Source of the DNA: Promethearchaeota archaeon
GTDB lineage: Archaea > Asgardarchaeota > Lokiarchaeia > Sigyniarchaeales > SOKP01
Assembly: GCA_029838195.1 (NCBI GenBank)
Contig: JALGVJ010000005.1
Location: 62,001-126,000 of the forward strand
Direction of reading: 5' to 3'
DNA length: 64,000 nt
In this document: positions 23,518-32,173 of the stretch, one piece after another
How positions within the stretch are numbered: the first letter of the stretch is position 1
Layout of the letters: every line of letters starts with the position of its first letter
Translations under genes and position numbers: made by a program
Notes under the pieces: model-generated
What the model was told of the DNA's origin: nothing
The model's input: only the letters and a program-made list of their open reading frames with translations
Database searches by the model: none

Positions 23518-25257
23518 ATGGCTAAAATGGAAAAATTTGGTGGAGATTTATTAGTTGAACAGCTTCTAAAAGATGGAGTTCAAAAGATCTTCGGTATTGT
23601 GGGAGGAGAACTCTTACGCATTTATGACGCCATAGAACGGTGGGGTAGAGAAGAAGGAATTGATACGGTAATGGCCCGTCACGAGCAAGCTGCAGGTCAC
23701 ATGGCGGATGGATGGTCGAGGGCAACGGGAGAACTTGGGGTTTGCATGGGCACGGTAGGGCCAGGTGTCACGCATTTGGTACCTGCAGTCGCCGCAGCGA
23801 ATGCGGATTCCATCCCTCTATTAGTCATTGGTGCTCAAGTAGGTAGAATGTTTGAAGACACGGGAATATTGCAAGGGGGTTTAGATCAAATTGCACTCAT
23901 GAAACCCATAACAAAAGAAACCATTTCCGTGGAAGATCCTTATGAAATTCCTCATGCAGTGCAAAGAGCCATAAAGGTGGCAATGTCGGGAAGGAGAGGT
24001 CCCGTATTTTTAGAGCTCAGAGAAACTGCGTTAGTAAGAAAAGCTACTGAAGAAGATTTTAATAATATAAGGGAACCTTATCAATATAGACCTCTTCATA
24101 GACCAAGTGCGAATCCCGAGACTATAGAGAAAGCCGTGGAGTTGTTAAAAAATGCCTCTAAACCCATCATCATAGCAGGAGGGGGAGTAATTGCAGCAGA
24201 AGCTCATAAAGAATTACAGAAACTTTCTGTGACATATTCAATTCCGGCGGGAACCTCCATTAATGGAATTGGCTCTATCGGTTCGAATAAAAAGACTTTT
24301 TTAGGCTCTTATTTAGTGGATAATGTTTATAGGACTGCTGTTGGCGAAGCTGATATGGTATTATCTATTGGATGTAAATGGGATTATACCCTTCTTTACG
24401 GAGCACCGCCCATATGGAATCAAGAACAAAAGATCATACAAGTAGATATTGATCCGAAAGAAATTGGGAAAAATAGACCGATAGAACTTGGCATAATTGG
24501 TGATGCGAAAGCTGTACTGAACCAACTTTTACTTGCCATGGAACAGAAACTTCCCAAGGAAAAAGTTTCCGAATGGGCAAAATGGAATGAATACTTGCAA
24601 GAATTAAGGAAAAATGATGCTAAAATTATTGAAAAATTACTGAAACATAATAAATTACCCATGAAACCCGAACGACTTGCTTATGAAGTATTATCGAACA
24701 TTCCTGATGATACATTACTGGCATTAGACGGTGGAGATATTTTTGTTTTCACAATGAGCTTCATTAACATTAAACCAAGGCCTCCGAGAAGCACATTTTA
24801 TCCTGTTTCTATGGGTCATTTAGGAACGGGTATTCCTCATGCAATTGGGGCAAAAATAGCAAAACCAGACAAGCCCGTGGTATGCATAACGGGAGATGGA
24901 AGTTTCATGTTCAATGTGCAGGAATTAGAAACCGCAGTTAGGTTGAAACTACCCATCATCGTCGTGATAGGCAATAACAGCGCCTGGGGAATGATAAAAT
25001 CAAATCAAAAATTAAATTTTGGTAAACGGTATAAGGATACGGAATTTCCAGACTTAGATTATGCAGAAATAGCACGTGGGTTTGGATGTAATGGAGAGCG
25101 AATTGAAAAACCCGAAGATATAAAGCCCGCATTAGAACGAGCGCTTAAATTGGATATACCAACGGTATTAGATGTTAAAATTGCCTTTGAAACGCCGCCT
25201 GCCATGAAAATGATTGGTTTATATAAAAAGAGCAAGGGTTTATTGGGAAGAGAGTGA
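23518..25257 (+). CDS. Thiamine-diphosphate-dependent enzyme of the acetolactate synthase/hydroxyacyl lyase family
   Basis: A 579-residue ThDP enzyme with the three-domain layout of acetolactate synthase, benzaldehyde lyase and oxalyl-CoA decarboxylase. The N-terminal domain has the catalytic Glu in ARHEQAAGHMADGW and GTVGPGVTHLV; the middle domain has SKPIIIAGGGV and QVDIDPKEIGKN; the C-terminal domain has the ThDP motif GDGSFMFNVQELETAVR, ending VIGNNSAWGM. The sequence does not fix the substrate, and the ALS regulatory subunit is absent, so true acetolactate synthase is less likely. An SDR follows, and a dehydrogenase acting on an acyloin product would make biochemical sense. Confidence 0.8.
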   Translation: MAKMEKFGGDLLVEQLLKDGVQKIFGIVGGELLRIYDAIERWGREEGIDTVMARHEQAAGHMADGWSRATGELGVCMGTVGPGVTHLVPAVAAANADSIPLLVIGAQVGRMFEDTGILQGGLDQIALMKPITKETISVEDPYEIPHAVQRAIKVAMSGRRGPVFLELRETALVRKATEEDFNNIREPYQYRPLHRPSANPETIEKAVELLKNASKPIIIAGGGVIAAEAHKELQKLSVTYSIPAGTSINGIGSIGSNKKTFLGSYLVDNVYRTAVGEADMVLSIGCKWDYTLLYGAPPIWNQEQKIIQVDIDPKEIGKNRPIELGIIGDAKAVLNQLLLAMEQKLPKEKVSEWAKWNEYLQELRKNDAKIIEKLLKHNKLPMKPERLAYEVLSNIPDDTLLALDGGDIFVFTMSFINIKPRPPRSTFYPVSMGHLGTGIPHAIGAKIAKPDKPVVCITGDGSFMFNVQELETAVRLKLPIIVVIGNNSAWGMIKSNQKLNFGKRYKDTEFPDLDYAEIARGFGCNGERIEKPEDIKPALERALKLDIPTVLDVKIAFETPPAMKMIGLYKKSKGLLGRE

Positions 25258-25355
25258 ATTCTTTTAATTTTTTAATTTTGAGTTTTTTTAGATTTTATTT
25301 TACATTTTATATTATTAACTCGAGAAGTGATTAAAAAAGAGATGGAATCAAAAAA

Positions 25356-26156
25356 ATGGAGAGAGATTTTTTAAAAGAAAAGGTTGCATTAGTCACGGGA
25401 GCCGGAAGTGGCTTTGGAAGGAAAATGTCAGAACGATTTGCCAGTCTGGGTGCAGATTTGGTATTGAATGATATTAATATGGAAGGTTTAGAGGAGACAC
25501 GGGATATCATATTAGAAAACTATCAGAGGGAAATCTTATTAGCACGCGCAGATATTTCAGATTCAGAGCAAGTCAAAAAAATGGCAGACGAGGTATTTAA
25601 TAAATTTGACAACGTTTTTCTCTTGGTGAATAATGCGGGTATAGATGGTGGGTTATATACATCTTTAAAAGCCAAGGAAGAGATTTATGATAAAGTCATG
25701 AGTGTAAATATTAAAGGAGCTTGGAATGTTACAAAAGCTTTTTTTAGGAGAATGAAGAGGCAAAAGCAATTTAAGCCCATTGTAGGGAAAATAATAAATA
25801 TAGCATCGTGTGCTGGAACGGACAATGGTTTAAATCCCTTTATTGGCATATATAGTGCGAGTAAAGCGGCATTAATAGCATTTACTAAACTCTGGGCATT
25901 AGAATTAGGCTCCAGTAATATTACCGTGAACGCCATCTCACCAGGCGTTTTTTTAACGCCGATTTATAACAATGATCCGAAATTAATAAGACAATTTTTA
26001 GATTCTAGGGGCGTGAAATTACCCTTGAATAGAATTGGAGAGGCAGAGTGGGTTGCTGACGTAGCAGAGTTTTTAGCGTCCCCCGCCGCTGATTATATTA
26101 CAGGACAAAACATGATTCTCGATGGAGGCATGACGATTTCAATAAACAAATTATGA
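25356..26156 (+). CDS. Short-chain dehydrogenase/reductase
   Basis: A 266-residue classical SDR: the NAD(P)-binding TGAGSGFG, DISD, the NNAG motif (VNNAGID), the catalytic Ser in IASCAGTD, and YSASK with catalytic Tyr and Lys, then SPGVFLTP. The Asp after the second strand (LNDINMEG) favours NAD(H). It follows the ThDP enzyme by about 100 bases on the same strand. The substrate is unknown. The C-terminus DGGMTIS is typical and complete. Confidence 0.9.
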   Translation: MERDFLKEKVALVTGAGSGFGRKMSERFASLGADLVLNDINMEGLEETRDIILENYQREILLARADISDSEQVKKMADEVFNKFDNVFLLVNNAGIDGGLYTSLKAKEEIYDKVMSVNIKGAWNVTKAFFRRMKRQKQFKPIVGKIINIASCAGTDNGLNPFIGIYSASKAALIAFTKLWALELGSSNITVNAISPGVFLTPIYNNDPKLIRQFLDSRGVKLPLNRIGEAEWVADVAEFLASPAADYITGQNMILDGGMTISINKL

Positions 26157-26185
26157 AAAGAACGTCATTTTTCAAAAATAAAAAT

Positions 26186-26770
26186 TTATTTTCCTCGCCC
26201 TTTATTCGCTCGAATACTTGGTCTTGTTTTCTCAGAACCCCATCCTTTTTTGCGCAACCCCCGTGCTTTCTTTCCCGCGGAGGTTAATCCCCTGTGCACT
26301 CTTTTTCTATTAGCAGGGTGTAAAATCCAGTTAATTTTTGGGTCTGATTTAATGACGGGATGGTGTTTATCCACTAAAATTACTTCATAATAATGGTGTT
26401 TTCCATCCGCATGAACTTTATAACTGTTTAACACTTCCATATTAGGATATTTTCTTTGAACTCGTTCTTCTGCAACCCATTGCAAGTTCTTGCCAGGTGT
26501 ATATTTATTGACACCCATTGCACGAGGTTTTCTTCCCCTTTTAGGGCGTACTTTATGCATGCCCCCTTTTCTAATTCTTGCACGAACGATGATGTATCCT
26601 TGTTTAGCTTTATATCCTAAAGAGCGGGCTCTATAGATCTTAGTGGGCCTTTCAACACGTTGAATGGATTTACCCTTTCGATATTCGATACCTCTATGCC
26701 AATTCGGGGTATCATATCCTTTCTCGTGTCGTTCAAAAGTTTCTTTAACGTATTGATATCCTGATTTCAC
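26186..26770 (-). CDS. rpl15e: 50S ribosomal protein L15e
   Basis: A 194-residue L15e, highly basic, with the conserved YRARSLGYKAKQGYIIVRAR and KGGMHKVRPKRGRKPRAMG segments and the C-terminal HRGLTSAGKKARGLRKKG. The start is GTG at 26770 (MKSGYQYVKETF). In many archaea L15e heads the RNase P/exosome superoperon; here Rpp30-Pop5 lie 5.7 kb away on the same strand, with plus-strand metabolic genes between, so the ancestral order seems broken. Confidence 0.96.
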   Translation of the reverse strand: MKSGYQYVKETFERHEKGYDTPNWHRGIEYRKGKSIQRVERPTKIYRARSLGYKAKQGYIIVRARIRKGGMHKVRPKRGRKPRAMGVNKYTPGKNLQWVAEERVQRKYPNMEVLNSYKVHADGKHHYYEVILVDKHHPVIKSDPKINWILHPANRKRVHRGLTSAGKKARGLRKKGWGSEKTRPSIRANKGRGK

Positions 26771-26869
26771 TTAGATCAATTTTATTTTTTTATTTTAGGA
26801 AAATAAATTTCGCATGATTTTAGAAATTTATTATTTGCATGAATTGAAACTTCGATATATTTTGAATTT

Positions 26870-27805
26870 TTAAGAGTTATTGAAAAAATCTATAATTTTT
26901 TGAACTACTTGCATGCTTGCATTTTTTTGGGTTTCATAAGTCTGAGAGCCTATGTGAGGTGTGAGAATTAAGTTTTCCTCTAATTTACAGAAATCCAAGT
27001 TTTTAAAGGGTTCTTCACGGTAAACATCTAAAGCAGCACCTGCGATGGTTTTATTTTTTAAAGCATTTAACAAGGCTTCCTCATCAACGAGATTTCCTCG
27101 TGCGGTATTGATAAGCAAGGCGTTTTTGTCCATTAATTTTAATCTCCTTTCATCAATAATATTTTCTGTTTTTACCGTAGCCGGTACGTGGAGAGAAATG
27201 ATTTGAGAATTCTTAATTAAATCATCAACCGACGGATATATAGTAAAACCTTGCTCTAATGCTATTTTAACAGCTTTAGGATCGGTATCATAAATGCCGA
27301 TATCCATTTCAAAGGCAGCCGCTCTTTTTCCAACAGCTTGTCCGATATTTCCAAAACCGATTAGGCCCAATCGTTTTCCTTTTAATTCAAATCCCGTGTA
27401 ATCATTTTTGCACCATTCTCCGCAATGCATTCTTTTATCGATTATGGAAATTTTTCGAACTAGGGATATAATCAATCCAATTGTAAGTTCGGCTACAGAA
27501 ACCGAAGGAGCTTCAGGAGTATTAACAACCTTTATTTTTAATTGTTCCGCAGTATCTAAATCAACATTATCTAACCCGACCCCTGCTCGTCCAATGATTT
27601 TAAGGTTTTTTGCTTTTAATAATATATCACGGTAGAGTTTAGTGCGGGATCGAATTATAATAGCGTGGTATTTTTCAATTTCTTTTTCTAACTGGGGCAT
27701 GCTGATGGAAAAGTCGGTTTTCACCGCAAATCCATTATTTTTTAGGACATTAATTGACTCTTCGTGAATTCTATCTGAGATTAGAATATTCATTATATGT
27801 TTCAC
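26870..27805 (-). CDS. D-2-hydroxyacid dehydrogenase, phosphoglycerate-dehydrogenase-like
   Basis: A 311-residue NAD-dependent 2-hydroxyacid dehydrogenase: substrate domain with IIRSRTKLY, GRAGVGLDNVD and NTPEAPSVSVAELTIG; nucleotide domain with GLIGFGNIGQAVGKRAAAF and Asp (IYDTD) for NAD; catalytic Arg in NTARGNLVDEEAL, Glu in YREEP and His in TPHIGSQT. It is the short SerA form without an ACT or ASB domain, as in several archaea, so it may make 3-phosphohydroxypyruvate for serine or act on another hydroxyacid. Start could be 27805 (GTG) or the ATG 12 bases on. Confidence 0.9.
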   Translation of the reverse strand: MKHIMNILISDRIHEESINVLKNNGFAVKTDFSISMPQLEKEIEKYHAIIIRSRTKLYRDILLKAKNLKIIGRAGVGLDNVDLDTAEQLKIKVVNTPEAPSVSVAELTIGLIISLVRKISIIDKRMHCGEWCKNDYTGFELKGKRLGLIGFGNIGQAVGKRAAAFEMDIGIYDTDPKAVKIALEQGFTIYPSVDDLIKNSQIISLHVPATVKTENIIDERRLKLMDKNALLINTARGNLVDEEALLNALKNKTIAGAALDVYREEPFKNLDFCKLEENLILTPHIGSQTYETQKNASMQVVQKIIDFFNNS

Positions 27806-27918
27806 GAATCTTGATAAAACTTATTTGTTAATTGAAATATATTATTATCGAGAATGAAAGAAGGAAGTAAAACTTTTACCTAAAATTTCTCATGTGAGGA
27901 TAAGGAAAAAGAAAAATC

Positions 27919-28437
27919 ATGGATGATAAAGATAAGAAAGAGAAAAAAGCATTTAAACCGCCTCTCATCGATGATGAAAAAGGACTTACCATAAGCTATG
28001 ATAAGGAAGAGCTAAAAAAATACTTGCCCCATTTAATGAGAGAATTAAATTCGGAAGAAGAAGGACAAACCATGAATCTTCATGAAATCAGCGATGTTTT
28101 AACAAGAGAACGGTCAAATGAGCAACTTTTGGACAAGGAAGAGAGAAGTGAACTAATCAATCCAGGAGCACTTGATTTTATTAGACGCTGTTCTAAAAAA
28201 GAAGAAGCCGTGGAAATATTGGATTTTTTATTAAAAAGAAAAGAAATTGAGAATGAAGAATATAATGATATAATGAATAAATTAAATCAAGAAGATGGAT
28301 TAAGAAAACTCATTGAAGAATGTGGTGGATTTAAAAGACCGGGTTATTATGAAAAGAAATTTTATTTAAGAAGATTTTATTTGGGTAAAAATGTAAAAAA
28401 AATTAATGATCATCAAGAAAAGGGAGAAAAAAAATGA
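27919..28437 (+). CDS. DUF2095-like archaeal protein
   Basis: A 172-residue charged protein. The order YDKEELKKYLPHLMRELNSEE, an acidic linker, NPGALDFIRRCSKKEEAVEILDFLLKR and a final GYYEKKFYLRR matches what I remember of the archaeal DUF2095 family, whose function is unknown. Acidic start and basic C-terminus. The stop TGA lies in ATGATGA, where an unusual stem-loop begins. Family call moderate; existence of the gene likely. Confidence 0.6.
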   Translation: MDDKDKKEKKAFKPPLIDDEKGLTISYDKEELKKYLPHLMRELNSEEEGQTMNLHEISDVLTRERSNEQLLDKEERSELINPGALDFIRRCSKKEEAVEILDFLLKRKEIENEEYNDIMNKLNQEDGLRKLIEECGGFKRPGYYEKKFYLRRFYLGKNVKKINDHQEKGEKK

Positions 28438-28505
28438 TGAACTCAATGACAAGAAGAACTACTGCTCGTGGTCATGATTGAGTCATGCCCCAAAACTGAT
28501 TTTTT
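28434..28505 (+). ncRNA. Stem-loop with C/D-box-like motifs after the DUF2095-like gene
   Basis: ATGATGA (28434-28440, C-box consensus) is followed 55 bases later by CTGA (28496-28499, D-box) and a run of six T. In between, ATGAACTCAAT (28437-28447) can pair with ATTGAGTCAT (28477-28486), ten pairs with one bulged A. It could be a C/D box sRNA (somewhat long, D' and C' unclear), a plain terminator hairpin, or a coincidence. A 15-codon frame also crosses it. Confidence 0.25.
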
Positions 28506-28573
28506 CTCCTTTCAAAACATTTTAAGGGATGTTTAAAAAAGAAAGGTAAAAAAACTAAATTTTCCTTCACGAT

Positions 28574-28831
28574 CTAACGAGAAGCCATTAATTTCACATA
28601 TAACTTCTTTCCTTTTTCTGTCAAGCTATATTCATCATTTTCTTTTTTAATGAGATTAAGCTCAAGGAGGACGGGCAATCTCCCGTGAATACAATTATAA
28701 GAAACTCCACTAAATAATTTTATAGTTTCTAAGTGTTTTGCACCCCTTTTTATCGACGTCAATATTTCTAAACCAATATTTCCAAGGAGATATTTCATGT
28801 ATTCCAATGATTCATGGTCCTCATTTGTCAT
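28574..28831 (-). CDS. Winged-helix DNA-binding protein
   Basis: An 85-residue winged helix-turn-helix protein: helix YLLGNIGLEILTSIKRGAKHL, recognition region FSGVSYNCIHGRLPVLLELNLI, and wing KKENDEYSLTEKGKKLYVK. It resembles ArsR/PadR-like single-domain archaeal regulators that act as homodimers. No ligand-binding domain. The target cannot be told; it is on the same strand downstream of the longin-like protein, 86 bases after that gene's stop, so the two are not clearly an operon. Confidence 0.75.
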   Translation of the reverse strand: MTNEDHESLEYMKYLLGNIGLEILTSIKRGAKHLETIKLFSGVSYNCIHGRLPVLLELNLIKKENDEYSLTEKGKKLYVKLMASR

Positions 28832-28916
28832 GATATTGAGAGCGTGGAAATTTTTTTAGAATCAACTTGTTTGGGAAAAATTCAGTATTTTAGTTTTCTG
28901 TTGGATAAAAAAGGTA

Positions 28917-30173
28917 TTATTTATTAATATTTTTTTTTTTAAAATTTTCTTCAGATCCTCTTTTATTAAAAACTTTAGAGATTTGATCTTCCCCTTTAAT
29001 ATTTCTATCATTGAAGGAAGGGAGACTTTCTTTCATTGGTGTATATTTATTCGCTATAACGGGTTTTGTCTCTTTAGGTAAAAGCTTTCTTAAATATTGT
29101 GGAAAGGTCGTGGATACTTGAATATTCGTCTTCAAAAATAAATATTTTTCTCCTTTATACTCCAATTCATCAATAATATCATGTTTTCTTAAAAAATCTA
29201 AGATTTCATTCAATGCAGTTAATGTTTTTTCCGATACAAGTGTTGGTAATTTACTGACGGGAATCAGTCGATCTCGTAATTCAAATAATACGTTATATTT
29301 TTTTGGATCTGCTAGTACCTGAAAAAGAATGAAGGAATCTTCCAACAGCTCCTCCTTGGTTTTTAATATATAATTACTAAAATATTCTTTTATCTCTGGT
29401 AAGATTAAAGCAATCAATTCAGGATTCTCATCAATATATTCAATAACACTGAAAGGAGGGATCCTCTCCGCATTGACTTCTTTTAGCAATAAAACATATT
29501 TTTCTACCCGGCCAATCTCATTAATGAAAATAAATTGATTATCAATTAAAGTATCAATGAGCTCCTTAAAGTCTTTATCGGAAAATTTCTCTTGGAACCA
29601 ATCTTCTAAATCTTCCAGTGATATAGGTCCTTGAGATAATTTTTTTAGAGTTAAAAAGATATATTTTTTATTGATTAATGATGCGATGATTTCTTCTTCG
29701 CTTTTTTCTCTAGTTTCTTCAACGATTGCCCGATATAAATCTCTGACGAGCTCTTTCATCAACTGGTGATTTTTTAGGATGAGTTCTCTATCCTCCTCAT
29801 CATAATATTCCAATTCATTAATATGAAAAGCGGTGAAAATCTGATCGTTAGCTTGAAATTTTTTAGAAAATTCATGACATAAATTTAATACTTTTGACTC
29901 AACTTCAAGGGTAGTTTTATAGTCAAATATTATCGATACCATGAGCATTTCTTTGTTTCCACGAGCCCAATCGGAATCAATCTCAAAATAATAATTCATG
30001 GAATGAAATTTCTCAAAAGAATGCGTAAAAAATCCCTCATCAATGACTTGATCCATGATATTTGCAATTCGAATAGAAAGTTGTTCATCTAAAAGGGATT
30101 CTGGGTAAGCATAAGCATTTATTGGACCAATCTTTTTATGAAAATAAGATAAGCAAACAATCGTCGTTTTCAA
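28917..30173 (-). CDS. Longin-like/winged-helix Asgard protein
   Basis: A 418-residue protein. Residues 1-125 look like a longin/Roadblock-superfamily domain: TTIVCLSYFHKKIGPINAYAYPESL, the SDWARGNKEMLMVSIIFDYKT strands and a closing helix. The K-I-G-P after the first strand is a feature of Asgard longin-like proteins. Residues about 165-230 (YIFLTLKKLSQGPISLEDLEDWF) and 285-360 (LFQVLADPKKYNVLFELRDRLIP) look like winged helices. The tail after 375 is basic and low complexity. In eukaryotes longin domains act in membrane-traffic GTPase regulation; fusion to winged helices hints at a scaffold or regulatory role. The function is not known. Confidence 0.55.
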   Translation of the reverse strand: MKTTIVCLSYFHKKIGPINAYAYPESLLDEQLSIRIANIMDQVIDEGFFTHSFEKFHSMNYYFEIDSDWARGNKEMLMVSIIFDYKTTLEVESKVLNLCHEFSKKFQANDQIFTAFHINELEYYDEEDRELILKNHQLMKELVRDLYRAIVEETREKSEEEIIASLINKKYIFLTLKKLSQGPISLEDLEDWFQEKFSDKDFKELIDTLIDNQFIFINEIGRVEKYVLLLKEVNAERIPPFSVIEYIDENPELIALILPEIKEYFSNYILKTKEELLEDSFILFQVLADPKKYNVLFELRDRLIPVSKLPTLVSEKTLTALNEILDFLRKHDIIDELEYKGEKYLFLKTNIQVSTTFPQYLRKLLPKETKPVIANKYTPMKESLPSFNDRNIKGEDQISKVFNKRGSEENFKKKNINK

Positions 30174-30344
30174 GCTAATTTCCCACGCATTCCCTCTAAA
30201 TTATAAATATTTGATATAAATGGTTGGATTAATTATAAAAATTATAAATTATTATTATATTTTTTAAAATTTTTGCGTTATGCTTATAAATAAAGATAAT
30301 ACTTAATATTTTTGGATAACGAATAACGTATATGATTTTATATA

Positions 30345-31088
30345 ATGGGCCAAAAAATTAAAGTTGTGGGTTTTGATTTAGACGATTGTTTATTTGATTC
30401 CACGGGTTTGAGTGCTCAAGCAAGGATAATGGGAATAAAAGCGATGATTGATTTAGGATTAAATGTCAACTTGAGTAAAGCTAAAATCATGATGGATGAG
30501 ATAGTTTCTGATTATGGTTCTAATTTTCCTAAGCATTATAATTATTTAATAAAGAGATTGAATAATTTTGAAGTAGGGGTAGATATTCCTCCGGGCGAAC
30601 AATATAAATATATTTCAGCAGCGGTTATTGCATATCATCAGGCAAAAATCGATAATATAAAGCTTTATGATGATGTAGAAGAATGCTTGAAGAAAATAAG
30701 GAAATTGAAAATAAAAACAGCGATAATTACGGATGGGATACCCATTAAACAATATGAGAAAATCCATAGATTAGGATTAACGAATTTAATTGATTTGGTT
30801 GTCATTTCAGATCAATTGGGAATAAGAAAACCAAATCCTAAATTATTTGATTATTGTTTAAAAAAATTTGGGGTAAAAGGTGAGGAAGTAATATACGTGG
30901 GAGATAGAATTGAGAAAGACATAATTCCCGCTCTTTTGAACAACATGATAAGCATATATATTCATAGAGGAGGAAAATGGGATACGCGCACGACAGGGAT
31001 GCGGATTCCAAATGAAATCCAACCTGATTACGAGATTTCAAATTTAAATGAATTAATTGCCATAATAGAAGAATTAAATGAGAAATAA
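30345..31088 (+). CDS. HAD-superfamily hydrolase (TIGR02253-like)
   Basis: A 247-residue HAD phosphatase with motif I FDLDDCLFDS, motif II IITDG, motif III Lys in RKPNP and motif IV GDRIEKDI. A helical C1 cap sits between motifs I and II. The DxDx[T/V] Thr of motif I is Cys here, a tolerated but uncommon change. Likely a small-molecule phosphatase of unknown substrate. The stop TAA overlaps the next gene's ATG by one base (TAATG), so the phosphatase is coupled to the nitrilase-family gene. Confidence 0.85.
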   Translation: MGQKIKVVGFDLDDCLFDSTGLSAQARIMGIKAMIDLGLNVNLSKAKIMMDEIVSDYGSNFPKHYNYLIKRLNNFEVGVDIPPGEQYKYISAAVIAYHQAKIDNIKLYDDVEECLKKIRKLKIKTAIITDGIPIKQYEKIHRLGLTNLIDLVVISDQLGIRKPNPKLFDYCLKKFGVKGEEVIYVGDRIEKDIIPALLNNMISIYIHRGGKWDTRTTGMRIPNEIQPDYEISNLNELIAIIEELNEK

Positions 31089-31906
31089 TGATTAATGTTG
31101 CGTGCATTCAACCGAAAATACATTCGGATAGAGATAAATGTTATTCTGAAATAGAATATTTATTGGAAAGACTGTTAAAAGAATTTAAAACTTGCGAAAT
31201 AGCGTGCTTGCCCGAACGTTGGGTTCCCTTTCAACCTGACCTTTCGGAGAATTTTCAAGAAGAACGAGGCCAAGATTATGAATTTATAAAAGAGTTGGCA
31301 CGAGAACACGAAATCTATATTCTAACGGGAGCAATTTGGGAAAAGCGTGCCTCCCATAAAAAGCCTTGGATCACGTGCTATTTTATAAACAATAAAGGCG
31401 TTGAAATTGGACGTCAAGATAAATTGCATTTATACACTTATGAAAGAAAATATTTCATGGCCGGCAATGTGTTGAACATTTTTAAATTAAAAAGTATTCG
31501 TTTTGCGATATTAATTTGTTTTGATATGGCTTTCTATGAAACTCCAAGAGCAGCGACAGAATATGGAGCAGATATTTTATTTTCACCGACTCAAATTCGG
31601 TCAGATGGCAATCAAAACTGGGAAATATATTTAAAAGCACGAGCATTAGAAAATAGAATTCCTGTTGTAGCTTGTAATAGTCTTGGCAAAGTTTTAGAGC
31701 ATGAATTTAAGGGAAATAGTAAAATAATATCTTTTCATGAGGGGTATATGACACCATCCAGACTTAAAGTCAAGGAAGCTCCATTCGGAAAACGCGGTTA
31801 TGTATATGACAGGGTTAATATTGAATTTCCAAGAAAAATGAGAACGGAGCGTTTAAATGAAAAAATTAATATGAATAATATTCAAATAAATAGAGTTTTC
31901 AAGTAG
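31088..31906 (+). CDS. Carbon-nitrogen hydrolase (nitrilase superfamily)
   Basis: A 272-residue nitrilase-superfamily amidase with the catalytic triad Glu43 (CLPERW), Lys112 (GRQDKLHLY) and Cys144 (ILICFDMAF). The second conserved Glu is seen in YERKYF. It cleaves amides or, less often, nitriles; the substrate is not clear from sequence. It is translationally coupled to the HAD gene upstream. Complete, with a typical length. Confidence 0.88.
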   Translation: MINVACIQPKIHSDRDKCYSEIEYLLERLLKEFKTCEIACLPERWVPFQPDLSENFQEERGQDYEFIKELAREHEIYILTGAIWEKRASHKKPWITCYFINNKGVEIGRQDKLHLYTYERKYFMAGNVLNIFKLKSIRFAILICFDMAFYETPRAATEYGADILFSPTQIRSDGNQNWEIYLKARALENRIPVVACNSLGKVLEHEFKGNSKIISFHEGYMTPSRLKVKEAPFGKRGYVYDRVNIEFPRKMRTERLNEKINMNNIQINRVFK

Positions 31907-32122
31907 ATATCTTCTTTAGTATCCTTAATAAATGCATCCTTCTATATATTCTCTAAAAACTTCACGGTATCGTTTACAATTAAGTTTTAGTTTAAATTTT
32001 TAAATTTGAAATATCTTCGGATAATTAATTGCATTTTTCAAGTCTTATTTTCATGTTTTTAGCTTATCAGACATTCCTAATTAAAAAAGAGTTTTACTTT
32101 TAGTGACCTCACTCTCTGGGGG

Positions 32123-32130
32123 GTTTATAT
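32123..32130 (+). promoter_or_regulatory. TATA box that places the start of the ORC-like gene
   Basis: TTTATATA lies only eight bases before the first in-frame start (TTG 32138) but about 44 before ATG 32174. Transcription should begin near 32152, so the TTG is unlikely to be used. Confidence 0.45.
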
Positions 32131-32173
32131 AGGTTAGTTGAAAATAAAAATAAAAAATGAAATAAAAAGAAAA

